Below, in pieces: positions 62,217-64,000 of a DNA stretch of 64,000 nt. The stretch spans positions 2,401,249 to 2,465,248 of the forward strand of contig CM021316.1 of assembly GCA_010645155.1 (NCBI GenBank), in the 5' to 3' direction. Position numbers and translations under genes: made by a program. Position 1 is the first letter of the stretch, and the number at the start of each line of letters is the position of its first letter. The notes beneath the pieces were generated by a model. That model was not told where the DNA came from. It saw nothing but the letters and a program-made list of their open reading frames with translations, and did no database searches. The stretch comes from Tigriopus japonicus (Eukaryota > Arthropoda > Copepoda > Harpacticoida > Harpacticidae).

Positions 62217-62547
62217 CTGTACAAAGATATGCAATATGCTTGGAAGAGGACCAATAAATCTGTCCTTGACAACATTTTAGGGTTTATCTCCTGTCCCTCG
62301 ATGTCTCCACCAAACCCAAATTCACACGCACACCGGCTGAAAGGAACACATCAGACGAAGGTGAAGAAGCAAAAATTTGCGCGTTTTTCCTTCTTCCACG
62401 ATTTTCTTTGGCTCTCCGTCTTTTTTCTCGTTCCTGAATTCGTTTTTTTCCGCCCGATTGCCACTGGTCGTCGTCGTTGTCGGAATTTTCTCTCTCAAAA
62501 TATACGAGGGCAAAGATGGCAGGAACCAAGAAGTAAGTAGAACTCAC
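62217..62547 (-). other. Probable 5' UTR intron of the Kekkon-family gene
   Basis: On the minus strand a pyrimidine-rich stretch ending in TTTGTACAG stops at 62217, three bases before the first in-frame ATG (62213). A matching 5' splice site, GCGA|GTGAGT, lies at 62547, giving a 331-bp intron. Other GTGAGT donors on this strand (near 62675, 62967 and 63176) are alternatives. This implies a noncoding upstream exon; transcript data are needed to choose the donor. Confidence 0.35.
62516..62532 (+). other. Possible short plus-strand first coding exon
   Basis: CAAAGATGGCAGGAACC has an excellent Kozak context (A at -3, G at +4). After Met-Ala-Gly-Thr-Lys plus two bases it runs into GTAAGT at 62533. 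A strong acceptor (CTTCTTCCACCTTCAG) ends at 62943 and would continue the frame for about 35 codons. The upstream pyrimidine-rich stretch fits a promoter or 5' UTR. It overlaps the proposed 5' intron of the Kekkon gene on the other strand, so the two models compete. Confidence 0.2.
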
Positions 62548-63200
62548 TCGCGTGGTCCCTTCTCCAACAAGCCGAGGTTAGGCAATAATCACTGAAGGAC
62601 GACGAAATTTGGCCGGGCTGGATTGGGTAGTTTTGACAAAAACGTCCCCAGTGGCCTTTATTTAGCCTTCACTCACTGCCAATCTCAGCAAGGTTAACTG
62701 AATTCTCAAACAACCTCGCGGTCCAGCTTCAAGCTTCTTCCACATCTATCAATGGGAGAAACACAGACTTCGTGAGTAAGCTCTGGTCTTGGAGGAAGAG
62801 AAATAACACTGCATCAACCAGAAACACCGCACCAATCTTGGCTAGGAATTGATTCAACTCTTGGAACTGGGAGGGAAGGATTCCTCTTTTTCTTTCACAT
62901 TCCGGTTTGTGTCGCAAAAACACTTTTACTTCTTCCACCTTCAGAATCCAGTTTTTTCCTCAACTCACTAAACTTCTTGATCCTTCACAATGTTATTTTT
63001 CAAGCACCTGGGATGTGTATAAATTGTTGCAACACTTCACAATCCAAGGATGAAGGTCCTCTGGATTATGCAAGTAAATGCTTCGGAGAACTCGGCAACT
63101 TCTTCTAATGATAGCAGCAATCACCCGCCGAGTTTTCGTCGAGCAAACCGACTGACTCTTCCCAGTTCACTCACTACTAACAAAACTCGTGGTGTTGTGG
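62548..63200. promoter_or_regulatory. Probable bidirectional promoter / 5' region
   Basis: This lies between the minus-strand Kekkon gene and a plus-strand candidate first exon. TATAAAT at 63018-63024 is oriented for plus-strand transcription, with an initiator-like TTCACAATCC about 20 bases on. CpG becomes noticeably denser from about 63120. No protein is supported here. The role is inferred from position and composition. Confidence 0.35.
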
Positions 63201-63422
63201 ATGTTGTTACTAGCCTCGTCCGTCGTTCTCCATGGACTAGTCGAACACCATCCGCTCGTTGGACGACTGCAACATGAGAACGATTTTAATGATGCATCTC
63301 CAAAACCAGCTCCGAGCCTCCGAGCGCTTGGCTCACAGGCTTGGCTCCTCTTGGCGCCAACGGAAGCGCGCACTCAACGGGGAAACAACGACTCGTGGCC
63401 GAACCTCATCCGCCCGACTCAG
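63201..63422 (+). CDS. Candidate first coding exon of a secreted or membrane protein (partial)
   Basis: The frame opens with ATG at 63201 and encodes 74 codons, ending exactly in CAG at a strong 5' splice site (CAG|GTGAGTGAG), which makes a phase 0 intron. The N-terminus MLLLASSVVLHG is short and hydrophobic, like a signal peptide. The rest has no domain I recognise. The exon is G+C- and CpG-richer than the surroundings and lies about 180 bp downstream of a TATA-like box. Weak points: the Kozak context lacks A/G at -3, an upstream ATG at 63050 in another frame would act as an upstream ORF, and the segment could instead be a noncoding first exon of either neighbouring gene. The remaining exons would lie beyond the window. 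Confidence 0.3.
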
Positions 63423-64000
63423 GTGAGTGAGTAGTCGGAGGCGTGCACTCTGGCAGCTCTGCTCGCCGATGTACTTCCAAAAACTGGATGGAAGCGCGGC
63501 AACGAGCGATAGCGGCTACCAGCTGGTCAACAACTGGAACAACAGCCCCCCAGTCAGCTGTGGAACTTATTATAGGTGAATGGATGAACTTGGGGCAGGA
63601 AGCTGGGTTCTCCTCGAGCCGGTTGGGTGAGTATCAACGCGGATGGATCGAGTAAGTCGTCGTTTTTTACATGTGGATGGAGGCAGATTTGTCGCGTTTT
63701 GGGAGAGTCTGGGTGAGTTATAGGCTGCTCCTGTGGTGATATCTTTCCCTACTGTGCCATGGTTGGCCGTGGTGGTTGGACGAGAATGAAGGAGTTATTA
63801 GCCGCAGGTGATGGCGCTTGATGCTCCAATTGGAAGACTTCTTGATGATTGTCCAAGTGTTCGTTTTTGTCGGATGGGATAATCTGCAAGACGAGAAAAA
63901 GATCATTAGTAACATGGCTCCGGGTATCATTAATATGGGGCCAGACCAAGGAGGAGGAAGACGAAAAAAACTGAATCTGATTGCGGCTTGGAACACAATG
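63423..64000. other. Unassigned sequence; candidate intron
   Basis: This follows the candidate exon on the plus strand. Two further GTGAGT sites (63627 and 63712) are seen, so alternative first exons are possible. A 92-codon minus-strand frame (63718-63996) has no recognisable domain. The window ends here. Confidence 0.3.

Noticed and set aside
62214..62234. Upstream extension of the Kekkon-family frame to 62234
   Set aside because: That start codon would be TTG, and the extension overlaps a probable splice acceptor; ATG at 62213 or the Met pair at 62144 is more plausible.
1..64000. CRISPR arrays, bacterial operons or phage genes
   Set aside because: No regularly spaced direct repeats, no packed same-strand ORFs and no ribosome binding site pattern; all positive evidence points to an animal genome.

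Overview
The window looks like nuclear DNA of an arthropod, probably a crustacean (a copepod would fit, but this is inference). The reasons are: very low gene density; A+T-rich sequence with no bacterial-style packed ORFs or ribosome binding sites; several small DNA-transposon insertions with intact target-site duplications; tRNA-like pseudogene fragments; simple-sequence tracts; and one unmistakable animal gene, a Kekkon-family LRR-Ig transmembrane protein (minus strand, 59112-62213) whose whole coding region is one uninterrupted ORF.

Layout. 1-11136 has no gene I can support. 11137-11720 is a 580-bp inverted-repeat element with TA duplications. 11721-33438 is mostly unique noncoding sequence with a two-copy dispersed repeat (22976-23258, 25528-25757) and a second TA-flanked inverted-repeat element (26990-27320). 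33439-38341 is a transposon cluster: two 539-bp copies of one element, each bounded by its own perfect 9-bp direct repeat (33439-33995, 37785-38341). Between them lie a 243-bp hAT-like element with an 8-bp duplication, itself inserted in another repeat (35304-35679), a CAA/CAG tract (36418-36455) and a tRNA-like fragment (37464-37545). 38342-58500 is again mostly noncoding. It has one statistically unusual 256-codon ORF on the minus strand (40433-41203), a tRNA-like fragment (45467-45518), a nearly perfect 61-bp hairpin (45743-45922) and several short protein-like ORFs I cannot assign.

The right end is the genic part. The Kekkon gene runs right to left, with a poly(A) signal at 58536-58541 and a probable 3' splice site three bases before its first ATG, so a 5' UTR intron is likely. 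To its right is a CpG-richer region with a TATA-like box, and a plus-strand candidate first coding exon (63201-63422) that begins with a signal-peptide-like segment and ends exactly on a strong 5' splice site. The two would form a divergent gene pair.

Most ORFs of about 60-145 codons here are at the length expected by chance at this base composition and were left out. I found no CRISPR array, rRNA, intact tRNA, viral gene or bacterial-type system. The most informative non-gene content is the set of small transposons with exact target-site duplications and the near-perfect hairpin.
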